DNA of 64,000 nt, taken from NCBI RefSeq assembly GCF_003048595.2, contig NZ_CP049270.1:1736001-1800000 (forward strand). Direction: 5' to 3'. Below, piece by piece: positions 33,861 through 43,680 of the stretch. The notes under the pieces are model-generated. The model did no database searches and was not told the origin of the DNA. It worked only from the letters and a program-made list of their open reading frames with translations. The DNA comes from Campylobacter concisus. GTDB taxonomy: Bacteria; Campylobacterota; Campylobacteria; Campylobacterales; Campylobacteraceae. The position numbers were made by a program, and so were the translations under genes. Each line of letters begins with the position of its first letter. Within the stretch, counting starts at the first letter, position 1.

Positions 33861-33866
33861 ATATCG
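33861..33866 (-). promoter_or_regulatory. Sigma-28-like -10 element (CGATAT)
   Basis: CGATAT matches the CGATWT element of Campylobacter FliA promoters and lies 38 nt upstream of the start of the unknown protein. No TATAAT is seen in a better position. The -35 part is not clear. Confidence 0.4.
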
Positions 33867-34070
33867 TCTTTATAAAATAAAATTTTAGCATAGAGTTCAA
33901 AGGTAAAAATTTAAAATGTATAATTTTAGATTAAAAGACTTACAACTTTTAACTAGAAATTTTATATTTTTTGGTTAATAAATTTGATAGACGATTAAAG
34001 AAATTTATAGCTTTTGAAACCTTTTGGAAGAAGGATTTATTTTAAAAGTGGGAGATTTGATATAAAAAAT

Positions 34071-34096
34071 TAAAAAAAAGAGAGCCGAAGCTCTCT
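34071..34096 (-). terminator. Terminator of the ribosomal superoperon
   Basis: AGAGAGC-TTCG-GCTCTCT followed by eight T's on the minus strand, 5 nt after the rplQ stop: a textbook intrinsic terminator with a UUCG tetraloop. Confidence 0.92.
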
Positions 34097-34101
34097 AATA
34101 A

Positions 34102-34458
34102 TTATTCAGCTACTAGCTCTATATAAGCCATCTCTGCTGCGTCGCCTCTGCGAACACGAGTCTTGATGATTCTTGTATAGCCACCATTGCGCTCTTTAAA
34201 TTTTGGAGCTACTTCAGTAACTAGTTTATTTGTAGTCTCTTTGTCTTGCAAAGAAGCAAATATTGCTCTATGAGCATTAGAGTCACCTTTTCTAGCTCTT
34301 GTGATTAGCTTTTCAACATAGCTTCTAAGCTCTTTTGCTTTTGGTAAAGTCGTCTCTATCTTTTCGCTTTTGATGATAGCTATCGCCAAATTTTTAAGCA
34401 ATGCAGATCTATGAGATGACGTTCTGCCAAGTTTGCGATATCCGTGTTTATGTCTCAT
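34102..34458 (-). CDS. rplQ: Ribosomal protein L17
   Basis: 118 residues, beginning [17 protein letters not shown], the L17 hallmark, and ending in the [21 protein letters not shown] block. It is the last gene of the superoperon, 11 nt after rpoA and just before the terminator. Confidence 0.97.
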   Translation of the reverse strand: MRHKHGYRKLGRTSSHRSALLKNLAIAIIKSEKIETTLPKAKELRSYVEKLITRARKGDSNAHRAIFASLQDKETTNKLVTEVAPKFKERNGGYTRIIKTRVRRGDAAEMAYIELVAE

Positions 34459-34469
34459 CTATTGTCCTT

Positions 34470-35486
34470 TTATTCTTTTACACTCATTTGTGCTTTAAGC
34501 TCGGTTATTTTCTTTCTTAGTTGCTCTTTGCCATCTTTTAACACATCGGCACCAACTGGATAGCCTATCTCTTCCATAACCGCTTTAATCTCTTCAAGAG
34601 ATTTTTTACCTAAATTTTTAAGCTCTTTAAGCTCATTTTCGTCCATTAATGCAAGCTCGCCGATAAATCTAATATCAGCTTTGTCAAGGCAGTTGAAACT
34701 TCTAGCGCTTAAATTTAGATCTTCTACGCTAGAAAGTAACTTTGAAAACTCACCACCTGCACTTGAGCTAGCAACTGGAGTACTAACATCAATATCCAAA
34801 ATTCCTTTAAATACTGACATTTGTTGATACATAGCTTCTAAACAATTTTTAAAAGCCTCTATCGGACTAACTTGACCATCAGTTGTTATAGTAAATACGA
34901 TCTTTTCATAGTCTGGATCATCCTCAACCAAGACATTTTGTATATCGTAAACTGCTTTTTTAACAGGTGTAAAAAAAGCATCAAGTGCGATATAGTCGTC
35001 TTCGATCTCTTCTCTGATCTCTTCACTAGGAACATATCCGATACCTTTTTGAATGATAACTGAAAAATTTAACTCAGCATCTTCATTTATTGTAGCAAGG
35101 TATGCATCTGGGTTAACGATCTCAACTAGATCATTATTTAAATCAGCACCGGTTATCTCTTTTGGTCCTTTAAAGCTATACTCTATAACTTCGCGCTCAC
35201 TGGTGCTTTTTAATTTAAATCTGATCTTTTTCAAATTTATAATAAAAAAAGCTACGTCTTCTAGCATACCACGCATACTGTCAAATTCGTGGCTAACGCC
35301 TTTTATCTTTACACCAATAGGAGCAAAACCTACAGTACTTGTGTAAAGAAGACGACGCAATGGGTGAGCCAAAGTAACAGCATAACCCGCCTCAAAAGGA
35401 TACGCTGTAATGTTAGCAACATTTTCACTAACACTTTTAACTTCAATTTCAGTTGGCATATAAGCTGATGTAGTAATCTTTCTCAT
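34470..35486 (-). CDS. rpoA: RNA polymerase alpha subunit
   Basis: The subunit has 338 residues. The N-terminal dimerisation/assembly domain ([20 protein letters not shown], about residues 30-50) and the C-terminal DNA-binding domain ([20 protein letters not shown] ... [19 protein letters not shown]) are both complete. It scaffolds assembly of polymerase and contacts UP elements and activators. It lies between rpsD and rplQ, as in other bacteria. Confidence 0.98.
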   Translation of the reverse strand: MRKITTSAYMPTEIEVKSVSENVANITAYPFEAGYAVTLAHPLRRLLYTSTVGFAPIGVKIKGVSHEFDSMRGMLEDVAFFIINLKKIRFKLKSTSEREVIEYSFKGPKEITGADLNNDLVEIVNPDAYLATINEDAELNFSVIIQKGIGYVPSEEIREEIEDDYIALDAFFTPVKKAVYDIQNVLVEDDPDYEKIVFTITTDGQVSPIEAFKNCLEAMYQQMSVFKGILDIDVSTPVASSSAGGEFSKLLSSVEDLNLSARSFNCLDKADIRFIGELALMDENELKELKNLGKKSLEEIKAVMEEIGYPVGADVLKDGKEQLRKKITELKAQMSVKE

Positions 35487-35500
35487 CTTTATACCCTCTA

Positions 35501-36127
35501 TTATTTTGAATAAAGCTCTACTATAAATCTTTCCTCAACAGGAATGATAACCTCTTCTCTTTCTGGATTTCTAGTGAAAATTCCAAATTTTTTCTCTTTT
35601 TCAACATCTACCCAAGCAACAATACCGGTTTGTGCTGTAAGATCTATTGCACGAACAATTTGTGGATTGTTCTTAGATTTTTCAACAATCTCTACTTTTG
35701 CACCTGGCTCAACTCTGTAAGATGGTATATCTACTCTTTTGCCATTTACTAAAATATGTCCATGGGTTACTAGCTGACGAGCAAAACGACGAGTTGTTGC
35801 AAAGCCCATTCTATAAACAACATTATCTAATCTTTGCTCTAGTAGTTGAACCAAAAGGGCACCAGTATTACCTTCGCGGCGTGCTGCTTCTTGAAATAAT
35901 CTTCTAAATTGTTTCTCAGAAACACCATACATAAATTTAGCTTTTTGCTTCTCGCGAAGTTGTAAGCCATATTCGCTTATTTTTGCTCTTCTTTGTCCAT
36001 GTTGTCCTGGCGCATAAGGTCTTTTTTCAAAAGCACTTTTACCAGCAAGTCTTCTTTCGCCTTTTAACGCAAGAGACACACCAAGACGTCTTTCTAATTT
36101 TTCAACAGGTCCTGTATATCTAGCCAT
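35501..36127 (-). CDS. rpsD: Ribosomal protein S4
   Basis: 208 residues with the S4 domain ([37 protein letters not shown], about residues 90-130). The N-terminal zinc cysteines found in some S4 proteins are absent (C-minus form). In E. coli S4 represses the alpha operon; whether it does so here cannot be seen. 25-nt gap to rpsK. Confidence 0.97.
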   Translation of the reverse strand: MARYTGPVEKLERRLGVSLALKGERRLAGKSAFEKRPYAPGQHGQRRAKISEYGLQLREKQKAKFMYGVSEKQFRRLFQEAARREGNTGALLVQLLEQRLDNVVYRMGFATTRRFARQLVTHGHILVNGKRVDIPSYRVEPGAKVEIVEKSKNNPQIVRAIDLTAQTGIVAWVDVEKEKKFGIFTRNPEREEVIIPVEERFIVELYSK

Positions 36128-36152
36128 AATAATTTCTCCTAATTTTCTCTAA

Positions 36153-36545
36153 TTATACGCGGCGGCGTTTTGGCGGTCTGCAACCATTGTGTGGTAAAGG
36201 TGTAATATCTTTGAAGAAAGTTACTTTTATACCTTCAACACCACCTACACTTTTAACAGCCGTTTCACGTCCGCTACCTGGACCTTGAACCTTAATACCA
36301 ACTTCTTTAATACCATGCTCTTTTGCTTTATTTAGAGCATCTTCAACTGCTTGTTGAGCTGCGTAAGGAGTTGACTTTTTACTACCTTTAAAGCCTAAGC
36401 CGCCTGCACTACTCCATGCAATAGCATTTCCCATTTCATCAGTTACAGTTACCATAGTATTGTTAAATGTTGCACTGATATAAACGATACCTTTGGCTAT
36501 ACTTTTTCTAACTACTTTTTTCTTAACTATTTTTCTTTTTGCCAT
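36153..36545 (-). CDS. rpsK: Ribosomal protein S11
   Basis: 130 residues, basic N terminus ([13 protein letters not shown]) and the conserved C-terminal end [18 protein letters not shown] that contacts 16S rRNA near the platform. It lies 22 nt after rpsM. Confidence 0.97.
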
Positions 36546-36567
36546 TTATTATCCTTTAACCCTTGCC

Positions 36568-36936
36568 TTACTTAGTAGCCGCACCGACAGTTTTACGTCT
36601 GCCTTTTCTGGTTCTAGCATTAGTTTTAGTCTTTTGGCCACGAACAGGAAGACCTTTTCTGTGGCGAAGACCTCTATAACTTCCAAGATCCATAAGAGCT
36701 TTGATATCCATAGCAACTTGTTTTCTCAAATCACCCTCAACAACGTGGTGCTCTTGAATTTCTTTACGGATAGCTGCTGCTTCATCTTCGCTAAGCTCAT
36801 AAACTCTCTTGTCGTAAGAAATTCCAGCTGCGTCAAGAATTTGACGAGATTTATAAAGACCTATACCATAAATATAAGTCAAACCATACTCGATTCTCTT
36901 TTTGTTTGGTAAATCTACACCTGCAATACGTGCCAT
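36568..36936 (-). CDS. rpsM: Ribosomal protein S13
   Basis: 122 residues, starting [22 protein letters not shown] and including the helix-hairpin-helix IYGIG and the basic tail [18 protein letters not shown]. It contacts the P-site tRNA and L5 in the intersubunit bridge. 3 nt after rpmJ. Confidence 0.97.
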   Translation of the reverse strand: MARIAGVDLPNKKRIEYGLTYIYGIGLYKSRQILDAAGISYDKRVYELSEDEAAAIRKEIQEHHVVEGDLRKQVAMDIKALMDLGSYRGLRHRKGLPVRGQKTKTNARTRKGRRKTVGAATK

Positions 36937-36939
36937 GCC

Positions 36940-37053
36940 TTATCCTTGTCTTTGTTTATGTTTTGGATTTTCGCAGATAACACGAATTATGCCACTACGT
37001 TTGACAATTTTACATTTGTCACACATCTTCTTTACAGAAGGACGAACTTTCAT
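36940..37053 (-). CDS. rpmJ: Ribosomal protein L36
   Basis: A 37-residue protein beginning [19 protein letters not shown] and ending with HKQRQG. The zinc-binding set (CDKC, then C and H in [10 protein letters not shown]) is complete, so this is the C-plus form. AGGAGACTAAA precedes the ATG. It lies 3 nt before rpsM. Confidence 0.95.
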   Translation of the reverse strand: MKVRPSVKKMCDKCKIVKRSGIIRVICENPKHKQRQG

Positions 37054-37070
37054 TTTAGTCTCCTAAAAAT

Positions 37071-37166
37071 TTATTCCACTTTTTTAGGGGCTGCATCAGG
37101 TCTAAAGAAAAATTTTAAACCAACTATTTTCAAAATAAGTGGGGAACTTTGAAAATAATTCTTCAT
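37071..37166 (-). CDS. Candidate 31-residue small protein in the infA-rpmJ gap
   Basis: An ATG frame of 31 codons (N-terminal MKNYFQSSPLILKIVG, basic and hydrophobic) occupies half of the 189-nt gap and ends 17 nt before rpmJ. No Shine-Dalgarno is visible and no family is recognised. It may simply be a chance frame in a leader. Confidence 0.2.
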   Translation of the reverse strand: MKNYFQSSPLILKIVGLKFFFRPDAAPKKVE

Positions 37167-37242
37167 ACAGCTTTTCGCAAAGCTTGGATTTTATCCAAAA
37201 CCAGCTTTAAATTTACTTAGCATATTTGCCAATAGGCTAAAT

Positions 37243-37461
37243 TTACTTATATCTATAAGTAATCCTGCCCTTGTCTAGGCTATATGGCGTAAGTTCTACT
37301 TTTACGCGGTCGCCAGGCATTATCTTTATATAATGCATTCTCATTTTTCCAGCGATATGACATAAAATTATATGTTTGTTGTCAAGCTCAACTTTAAAAG
37401 TTGCATTTGGTAGTGCTTCAACAACATTTCCATCAATCTCAATGACATCGTCTTTTGCCAC
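37243..37461 (-). CDS. infA: Translation initiation factor IF-1
   Basis: 72 residues, an OB-fold (S1-like) protein with the signature [29 protein letters not shown] and the ending [10 protein letters not shown]. It blocks the ribosomal A site during initiation. Gap of 32 nt from map; 189 nt follow before rpmJ. Confidence 0.97.
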
Positions 37462-37493
37462 AAAATCTCCTTTCTCTAAATTTTTACTCTATT

Positions 37494-38252
37494 TTATACT
37501 TGGCTTAAAATTTCGGCTTTGCCATTAACTATCGCCATGCAATGCTCATAATGGCTAGTTCTCAAACCATCTTTTGAGGTTACTTTCCAGTTATCACTTC
37601 CCAAAACCGGTGTGCCGTCTTTTTGGCAGATCATCGGCTCTATACAAAAGACCATTCCCTCTTTTATCTTTGGTCCAGCTTTTGGGTTGTGTCCCTCAAG
37701 ATAGTTTGGAATTTCTGGCTCTTCGTGTGGCCTTTTTCCTATACCATGACCACAATATCCACGCAAAGGCACATAGCCTCTACCAAGAATAAATTTCTCA
37801 AGCTCATAGCTGATCTCTTTAAAATGCATACCGGCTCTTATGAAATCTATCGCAAAATATAGTGCATCTTTTGAGCAAGCGATCAAAGCTTCATCTTCTT
37901 TTGAAATTTTACCAACCCCAAAAGTCCTGGCTGAATCACCAAAATAACCATCTAAATTTGAACCAATATCAACACTAACGATATCACCCTCTTTTAGTTT
38001 ATATTCATTTGGGATTCCGTGGATCACCACTTCATTGACGCTTATACAAGCTGCATTTGGGAAGCCATAGAGCCCTTTAAAGGCCGGTTTTGCTCCAGCG
38101 GCTCTTATCATATCTTCACAAATTTTATCTATCTCAAGAAGTGAAATTCCAGGTTTTATGATCGTAGAAACGTAATCAAGAGTTCGAGCGACGATCTTGT
38201 TCGCCGCTCTCATTTTCTCTATCTCAGCTGGCCTTTTTAGCGTGATAGCCAT
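37494..38252 (-). CDS. map: Methionine aminopeptidase, type I
   Basis: The 252-residue metallopeptidase removes the initiator methionine. Metal ligands lie in VSVDIGSNLDGYFGDSART (two Asp), GYCGHGIGKRPHEEPEIPNY (His) and FCIEPMI plus a C-terminal Glu (YEHCMAI). There is no N-terminal SH3 or zinc extension. It is 1 nt after secY; adk, often found between them elsewhere, is absent. Confidence 0.97.
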   Translation of the reverse strand: MAITLKRPAEIEKMRAANKIVARTLDYVSTIIKPGISLLEIDKICEDMIRAAGAKPAFKGLYGFPNAACISVNEVVIHGIPNEYKLKEGDIVSVDIGSNLDGYFGDSARTFGVGKISKEDEALIACSKDALYFAIDFIRAGMHFKEISYELEKFILGRGYVPLRGYCGHGIGKRPHEEPEIPNYLEGHNPKAGPKIKEGMVFCIEPMICQKDGTPVLGSDNWKVTSKDGLRTSHYEHCMAIVNGKAEILSQV

Positions 38253-38253
38253 T

Positions 38254-39516
38254 TTATAGACCTACTGCACTTAGAGTTTGGTATTTATTTGTATAAGACT
38301 GGGCTTCTATACGCCTCATCGTATCAAGTGCTACCGAAACCACGATAAGTACTGACGTGCCACCAAAATAAAATGGAACACCCATAGTCTTTACAAGTAC
38401 CCAAGGCAGTGTTGAAATGATACCCAAGTATAAAGCACCGCCCAAAGTTAGCCTACCAGCTACTTCATTTAGATAGCTAGCTGTACTCTCACCTGGTCTA
38501 ACACCTGGGATAAATCCGCCTTGTTTCTTTAAATTTTCACTTATATCTTTTGTGTTAAACACGATCGATGCGTAGAAAAACGCAAAGAAGATGATAAATA
38601 AAAATGTTAAAAAGTTAAACATATAGCCATTTGGACTTAAAAAGTCGTTGATAGCTTGGATGATCGGATTTGTACTAGCCTGTAAAATCGTACTAGGAAA
38701 CATCAAAATCGCACTAGCAAATATCGGTGGAATAACACCGCTTAAATTTACTTTGATCGGTATATAGTTCATTATACGTTTGTTTTGATTTTCCATTATC
38801 ACTTTTCTTGAGTAAGAAATAGGGATACGCCTTTCACCCATCTCAACAAATATAATAGCACCGATGGTAGCTAAAATAATCGCTAAAATAGCGATGACTG
38901 TTAGGAAATTCATCTCAGAGGTGTTTACTAAATTTATTGTTCCACCGATTGCACTAGGTATACCAGAGACAATACCAGCAAAGATGATAAGGCTTATACC
39001 ATTGCCTATACCACGCTGTGTGATCTGCTCACCTATCCACATAAGTAGCATAGTTCCAGTTAGCATAGATACGGCAGAGATAGAGATAAATAAATTTATA
39101 TCTATCATGATGGCTTGCTCGCCACCGCGTCCACTTAAGCTTTGAAGTCCGATAGAAACGCCGATTGATTGTACAAGAGTGATAGCGATGGTCGCATAAC
39201 GTATGATTTGCATATATTTTTGCATACCGTCGCGCTCTTTTTTCATCTGACCTAACTTTGGAAATGTCGCTGCTAGAAGCTCCATGATGATCGAAGCTGT
39301 GATGTAAGGCATGATGCCTAGAGATATGATGCTTAAACGCTCAGCAGCTTTACCACTAAACATATTAAATAGACCCAAGGCGTTGCTATTGTTTGAATTG
39401 AAAAATTCTTTAATTACGTCGACATTAACACCAGGAACTGGCACATAAGCCAGTATCCTGTATGCGAACAAAAATGCCAACGTGATTAAAATCTTGTTGG
39501 TCAGTGTTTTATCCAT
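38254..39516 (-). CDS. secY: SecY, protein translocase channel subunit
   Basis: The protein has 420 residues and ten membrane helices and forms the SecYEG channel. Signatures are LAYVPVPGVN near the N terminus, FSGKAAERLSIISLGIMPYITASIIMEL (plug and second helix) and the cytoplasmic loop KKQGGFIPGVRPGESTASYL. It overlaps rplO by 1 nt. Confidence 0.98.
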   Translation of the reverse strand: MDKTLTNKILITLAFLFAYRILAYVPVPGVNVDVIKEFFNSNNSNALGLFNMFSGKAAERLSIISLGIMPYITASIIMELLAATFPKLGQMKKERDGMQKYMQIIRYATIAITLVQSIGVSIGLQSLSGRGGEQAIMIDINLFISISAVSMLTGTMLLMWIGEQITQRGIGNGISLIIFAGIVSGIPSAIGGTINLVNTSEMNFLTVIAILAIILATIGAIIFVEMGERRIPISYSRKVIMENQNKRIMNYIPIKVNLSGVIPPIFASAILMFPSTILQASTNPIIQAINDFLSPNGYMFNFLTFLFIIFFAFFYASIVFNTKDISENLKKQGGFIPGVRPGESTASYLNEVAGRLTLGGALYLGIISTLPWVLVKTMGVPFYFGGTSVLIVVSVALDTMRRIEAQSYTNKYQTLSAVGL

Positions 39517-39917
39517 TATTTTGTTCCGCTAACGCTAACGTTCTCGTCTTTGACCTTAGAAGCAAGAGCTTTTGCGCTTGCACCGATTAGTTTTATCTTA
39601 GTAACGCTCTTTGAAATTTTATGAACGCTAGCTATTGTTGCTATTGAAATTTCAGCAAGCTCTTTTATAGCTGCGATCTTTTCAACATTGATAACATAAG
39701 GTTTTTCAAATTTAGAAGCAAAGCCTACTTTTGGAAGACGTCTTTGAAGTGGTTGTTGTCCGCCCTCAAAACCTCTTTTTTCATTGTAGCCTTTTCTTGC
39801 TCTTTGACCTTTGTTGCCTTTGCCAGCAGTTTTGCCATTGCCACTGCCTTGACCACGACCTATTCTTTTAGTTGCATGAGTTGAACCTGCAGCAGGTGTT
39901 AATTTTTCTAATGCCAT
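39516..39917 (-). CDS. rplO: Ribosomal protein L15
   Basis: 133 residues with the glycine/basic N-terminal loop ([20 protein letters not shown]) typical of L15. It follows rpsE directly (15 nt); rpmD (L30), which lies between them in many bacteria, is missing, as is usual in Campylobacterota. Confidence 0.96.
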   Translation of the reverse strand: MALEKLTPAAGSTHATKRIGRGQGSGNGKTAGKGNKGQRARKGYNEKRGFEGGQQPLQRRLPKVGFASKFEKPYVINVEKIAAIKELAEISIATIASVHKISKSVTKIKLIGASAKALASKVKDENVSVSGTK

Positions 39918-39932
39918 CTTAACTCCTTTCTC

Positions 39933-40376
39933 TTAGCTTTTTAGCAAACTAAGTGCTTTTATAGTAGCACGAACGACGTTTGCTGAGTTGTTTGAGCCAA
40001 GTGATTTAGTAAGGATATCCTTAATACCTGCAAGCTCGATAATAGGACGTGCACTACCACCAGCGATAACACCAGTACCCTCGCTAGCTGGGCGAAGTAG
40101 CATTCTACTTGCGTTGTATTTTACCTCTACATCGTGAGGAATAGTTGTGCCCTTGATCTTAACGTGGATAATATTTTTAAATGCGTCGTCAATCGCTTTT
40201 CTCATCGCATCTGGCACCTCTTTAGCTTTGCCATATCCAAAGCCAACTAGGCCATTTCTATTACCAACAACAACTAAAGCTGTAAATCTAAATCTACGAC
40301 CACCTTTAACAACCTTTGTAACCCGACCGATATCGACGATTACTTCTTCAAATTCTTCTCTATTATATTTTTCCAT
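39933..40376 (-). CDS. rpsE: Ribosomal protein S5
   Basis: 147 residues, with the N-terminal double-stranded RNA-binding domain ([39 protein letters not shown]) and C-terminal block ([28 protein letters not shown]). Involved in translational accuracy. 15 nt after rplR. Confidence 0.97.
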   Translation of the reverse strand: MEKYNREEFEEVIVDIGRVTKVVKGGRRFRFTALVVVGNRNGLVGFGYGKAKEVPDAMRKAIDDAFKNIIHVKIKGTTIPHDVEVKYNASRMLLRPASEGTGVIAGGSARPIIELAGIKDILTKSLGSNNSANVVRATIKALSLLKS

Positions 40377-40391
40377 CGATTTTCCTTTGGG

Positions 40392-40748
40392 TTATAGCTT
40401 GATGCCATTTTCTCTTAAAGCTTCAGCAAATGCTGCGATAACGCCATGATACAAATAACCATTTCTATCAAAAACTGCAACATCTATCTTCTTAGCTTTT
40501 AAAGCCTTAGCAAATTCTTTAGCTAAAGTGACCGCACCTTCTTTATTTGCTTTTATGCCTATCTTTCTGCCATCAACTGCAGCTAGTGTAGTAGCTGTAA
40601 CGTCATCAATCGCTTGAACATAAAGAGTTCTGTTTGACTTGAAAATAGAAACTCTTGGGCAAGTTGCAACACCAGAAATTTTACCTCTGATTCTTCTTTT
40701 TCTCTTAATTCTAAGAGCGATTTTTCTTTTTAATACTTTTGCTGTCAT
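40392..40748 (-). CDS. rplR: Ribosomal protein L18
   Basis: 118 residues; binds 5S rRNA with L5. Conserved parts are [19 protein letters not shown] and the C-terminal [24 protein letters not shown]. 10 nt after rplF. Confidence 0.97.
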   Translation of the reverse strand: MTAKVLKRKIALRIKRKRRIRGKISGVATCPRVSIFKSNRTLYVQAIDDVTATTLAAVDGRKIGIKANKEGAVTLAKEFAKALKAKKIDVAVFDRNGYLYHGVIAAFAEALRENGIKL

Positions 40749-40758
40749 TTACCGCTCC

Positions 40759-41295
40759 TTACTTCTTAGATGTCTTGCCCGCTTTGCGGATGATGCGTTC
40801 TTCTAGATATTTAACGCCTTTGCCTTTATATGGCTCAGGTGGTCTAAATCCTCTAACTTGAGCAGCCACTTGACCTACTACTTGTTTGTCATCGCCTTTG
40901 ATAGTAATAACGTTTTTCTCAACACTAGCTTCAACGCCTGCTGGTAGCTCATAGTTGATAAGGTGTGAAAAACCAAGAGAAAGCTCTAAAATTTTACCTT
41001 TTGCAGCTGCTTTGTAACCAACGCCGTTGATCTCAAGCTGGCGAGTGAATCCCGCAGTTATACCAGTTACGATATTATTAGCAAGTGCTCTATATGTTCC
41101 CCAGTAAGCTCTACTTTGGCGATCTTCGCCTTTTGGAGCAAAAACTATATGACCATTTTCTACCTTGACATCAACGTGACCTTTTGTGTCAAGCTCTTTT
41201 ATATGATTGCCCTTTTTAAATTTTAGGACATTATTTTCAACGCTAACGTCTACACCACTTGGGATAGCGATAGGCTGTTTTCCAATACGTGACAT
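40759..41295 (-). CDS. rplF: Ribosomal protein L6
   Basis: 178 residues, two homologous L6 domains, starting [15 protein letters not shown] and ending in the [25 protein letters not shown] signature. The upstream gap of 190 nt to rpsH is unusual for this operon and full of stem-loops. AAGGAAAAAAATG is the ribosome binding site. Confidence 0.97.
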   Translation of the reverse strand: MSRIGKQPIAIPSGVDVSVENNVLKFKKGNHIKELDTKGHVDVKVENGHIVFAPKGEDRQSRAYWGTYRALANNIVTGITAGFTRQLEINGVGYKAAAKGKILELSLGFSHLINYELPAGVEASVEKNVITIKGDDKQVVGQVAAQVRGFRPPEPYKGKGVKYLEERIIRKAGKTSKK

Positions 41296-41485
41296 TTTTT
41301 TCCTTTACTTGTCTAGGGTGTTCCTACATTTACGAATAAACACCACAATGCCGTAAATTTTATCGTCAGATTTGACGAAACCTTCATTTGAATTTCTAAA
41401 TTTAGCTTTGGCAAAATCTAAAATTTTACCAAGCTAAAAATTTAACCTTAAAATCATAAGGTTAAATAGCGTTTAATGCAGTTTA
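41296..41485 (-). other. 190-nt structured gap between rpsH and rplF
   Basis: Four inverted repeats are visible: GGTGTT/AACACC (41317-41344), CGTCA-GATT-TGACG (41364-41377), a long imperfect stem TTAGCTT..AAGCTAA (about 41401-41437) and TTTAACCTTA/TAAGGTTAAA (41441-41466). A 24-codon ATG frame (41313-41387, minus) is also present but looks unremarkable. It could be a cis-acting regulatory RNA or an insertion remnant. Confidence 0.45.
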
Positions 41486-41881
41486 TTACCAAACCGTACA
41501 AAGAACTTCGCCGCCAACGCCAGCTTTACTTGCTTCAATACCGCTCATAACGCCTTTGCTTGTGCTAACGATAACTGTTCCGTAACCATTTTTAAAACGC
41601 TTAATGTCGTCTTTGCCTTGATAAACACGGCGACCAGGTTTTGAAACCCTTTTAAGCTCGTTTATAACGCTTCTGCCGTACTCATCATACTTTAAAACTA
41701 CGTTTATAAATTTCTTGTTACCTTCTTCGATAACGTTGTAGCTCTCTACATAGCCTTTTGCTGCAAGGATAGAAAGAGTAGCCTCAACAACCTTAGAATG
41801 AAGCAATTTCGCAGTTTCAAGCTTTCTCATACTTGCATTTCTAATGCGTGTTAATCCATCTGATATTAAATCGTTTAACAT
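41486..41881 (-). CDS. rpsH: Ribosomal protein S8
   Basis: 131 residues, [16 protein letters not shown] at the N terminus and [26 protein letters not shown] at the C terminus. S8 binds helix 21 of 16S rRNA and represses the spc operon in E. coli. It is followed here by the structured gap before rplF. Confidence 0.97.
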   Translation of the reverse strand: MLNDLISDGLTRIRNASMRKLETAKLLHSKVVEATLSILAAKGYVESYNVIEEGNKKFINVVLKYDEYGRSVINELKRVSKPGRRVYQGKDDIKRFKNGYGTVIVSTSKGVMSGIEASKAGVGGEVLCTVW

Positions 41882-41890
41882 TTCTCTTCC

Positions 41891-42076
41891 TTACCAACTT
41901 GCTTTTTTAAGACCAGGTATCAGGCCTTCGTTAGCCATTTTTCTTAGGCAAACACGGCAAATTCCAAAATCTTTATAAACAGAGTGCGGACGACCGCAGA
42001 TTTGGCATCTTGTATAGCCGCGAACCGCAAATTTTGGCTTGCGTGCAGCTTTTGCTATCATTGATTTCTTTGCCAT
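41891..42076 (-). CDS. rpsN: Ribosomal protein S14 (zinc-binding, type Z)
   Basis: 61 residues from ATG 42076, which has AAGGAAAGTAAA upstream. Two zinc CxxC pairs (RCQICGRP and GICRVCLRK) define the short zinc-binding form. It lies 1 nt after rplE. Confidence 0.96.
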   Translation of the reverse strand: MAKKSMIAKAARKPKFAVRGYTRCQICGRPHSVYKDFGICRVCLRKMANEGLIPGLKKASW

Positions 42077-42077
42077 T

Positions 42078-42623
42078 TTACTTTCCTTTTGCAAACGGCA
42101 CACCAAATAGCTCTAGCAATTTGAATGCCTCTTTATCATTTTTAGCCGTAGTAGCAATCGTAATATTCATACCATGAGTTCGTAAAATTTTATCATACTC
42201 AACCTCTGGAAACATTAGTTGCTCACTAAGACCGAAGTTATAGTTTCCACGTCCATCAAAACCATTTTTTGGAAGACCACGGAAGTCTTTAACTCTTGGG
42301 AGAGCAACGCTGATTAGCTTATCTAAGAAAGCATACATTTGCTCTTTTCTCAAAGTTACTTTGATACCAACAGGAAAGCCCTCGCGAACTTTAAAGCCAG
42401 CAACTGATTTTTTAGCATCAGTGATAACCGCTTTTTGTCCAGCGATAAGTGAAATGGTATCAGCCATATTTTGAAGCACTTTCTGATCTTTCGCAGAGTC
42501 TCCAGCACCTACACTGATCACGATTTTCTCAAGCGCAGGGATAAGCATTGGATTTTTGATGTCAAATTCTTTTACGAGAGCTGGCTTGATAGTTTCGTTA
42601 AATTTATCTTTTAATCTACTCAT
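42078..42623 (-). CDS. rplE: Ribosomal protein L5
   Basis: 181 residues, with [19 protein letters not shown] and the C-terminal [27 protein letters not shown]. It forms part of the 5S rRNA complex and bridge B1b. 5 nt after rplX. Confidence 0.97.
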
Positions 42624-42628
42624 ATCTC

Positions 42629-42865
42629 TTATCCTTCAACTTTCGCGACATTTGATATGTCAATTGGCATCTCTTTATTTACGTGACCACCATTTGGAGT
42701 TTTTTCGCTTGGTTTGATAGCTTTTTTAGCTATTTTGCATCCCTCAACTATAACCTGACCTTTTTTTGCAAGAACTGCTAAAATCTTACCAGTTTTGCCT
42801 TTATCGTCACCAGCGATGATCTTAACGGTATCGCCTTTTTTGACTTTAAATTTTACATTAGCCAT
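42629..42865 (-). CDS. rplX: Ribosomal protein L24
   Basis: 78 residues with the KOW motif ([20 protein letters not shown]). It is an early-assembly protein of the large subunit. It is at the short end for L24 (usually about 100). Overlaps rplN by 1 nt. Confidence 0.96.
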
Positions 42866-43233
42866 TATAAAACCTCCGGAGCTAGCGAAACAATTTTCAT
42901 AAAGTTAGCATATCTAACTTCACGTCCAACTGGTCCAAAAATACGAGTGCCGACTGGCTCTTTTTTGCTATCAAGTATAACAGCTGCGTTCTCGTCAAAG
43001 CGGATTAGCGAACCATTATCTCTTTGAACCTCTCTTTTAGTTCTTACAACAACAGCTTTTACAACCTGTCCTTTTTTGATCTTACCATTTGGAAGAGCTT
43101 TTTTAACAGAGCAAACTATGATATCACCAAGTGTAGCGTATCTTCTTTTGCTGCCGCCAAGAACCTTTATACACATTAACTCTTTTGCACCACTGTTATC
43201 AGCAACTGCAAGTCTTGTAAAACTTTGAATCAT
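42865..43233 (-). CDS. rplN: Ribosomal protein L14
   Basis: 122 residues, starting [27 protein letters not shown] and containing [28 protein letters not shown]. Contacts L19 and 16S rRNA in bridge B8. Overlaps rpsQ and rplX by 1 nt each. Confidence 0.97.
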   Translation of the reverse strand: MIQSFTRLAVADNSGAKELMCIKVLGGSKRRYATLGDIIVCSVKKALPNGKIKKGQVVKAVVVRTKREVQRDNGSLIRFDENAAVILDSKKEPVGTRIFGPVGREVRYANFMKIVSLAPEVL

Positions 43234-43484
43234 TACTCAACTCCCTTTGCTAATACGGCTTTTAAGCGAAAACTCTTGCGAGCTGAAAGTGGTCTGCACT
43301 CAACCGCAACAACTGTATCGCCTGCTCTTGTCTCATTTTTCTCATCATGAACTAAATATTTTTTAAAGCGTTTTACAAATTTATGGTATCTTGGGTGCAT
43401 AACGCGTCTTTCTACCAAAATAGTAGCCGTCTTATCTCCAGCTTTTTGTAAAACAACACCTTGAATTTCTCTTTTTAATGCCAT
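43233..43484 (-). CDS. rpsQ: Ribosomal protein S17
   Basis: 83 residues from ATG 43484, chosen because AAGGGGCGTAAA lies directly before it. OB-fold with [20 protein letters not shown]. 1 nt after rpmC. Confidence 0.95.
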   Translation of the reverse strand: MALKREIQGVVLQKAGDKTATILVERRVMHPRYHKFVKRFKKYLVHDEKNETRAGDTVVAVECRPLSARKSFRLKAVLAKGVE

Positions 43485-43485
43485 T

Positions 43486-43680
43486 TTACGCCCCTTGTCT
43501 TGTTGCACTAATTGCAGTGTTGATCTGAGCTATCTCTTTGCGAACAGCACTAATCTCATTAGGGTTGCTTAACTGCATAGTTTTTAGCTTTTGTTTAAGT
43601 GTAAATAAAAGCACCTTTTTCTCTTTTAGCAACGCGTTTAATTCTGCAACGCTTTTATCTTTTAACTCAGTATATTTCAT
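43486..43680 (-). CDS. rpmC: Ribosomal protein L29
   Basis: 64 residues from ATG 43680 ([10 protein letters not shown]); a GTG two codons upstream is possible but less likely. Two-helix protein at the peptide exit tunnel. It overlaps rplP by 14 nt. Confidence 0.94.
   Translation of the reverse strand: MKYTELKDKSVAELNALLKEKKVLLFTLKQKLKTMQLSNPNEISAVRKEIAQINTAISATRQGA

Noticed and set aside
39918..39932. Lost or hidden rpmD between rpsE and rplO
   Set aside because: Only 15 nt separate the two genes; the absence of L30 is normal in this phylum and not a local defect.
41313..41387. 24-codon frame in the rpsH-rplF gap
   Set aside because: No Shine-Dalgarno and it overlaps the stem-loops; structured RNA explains the region better.
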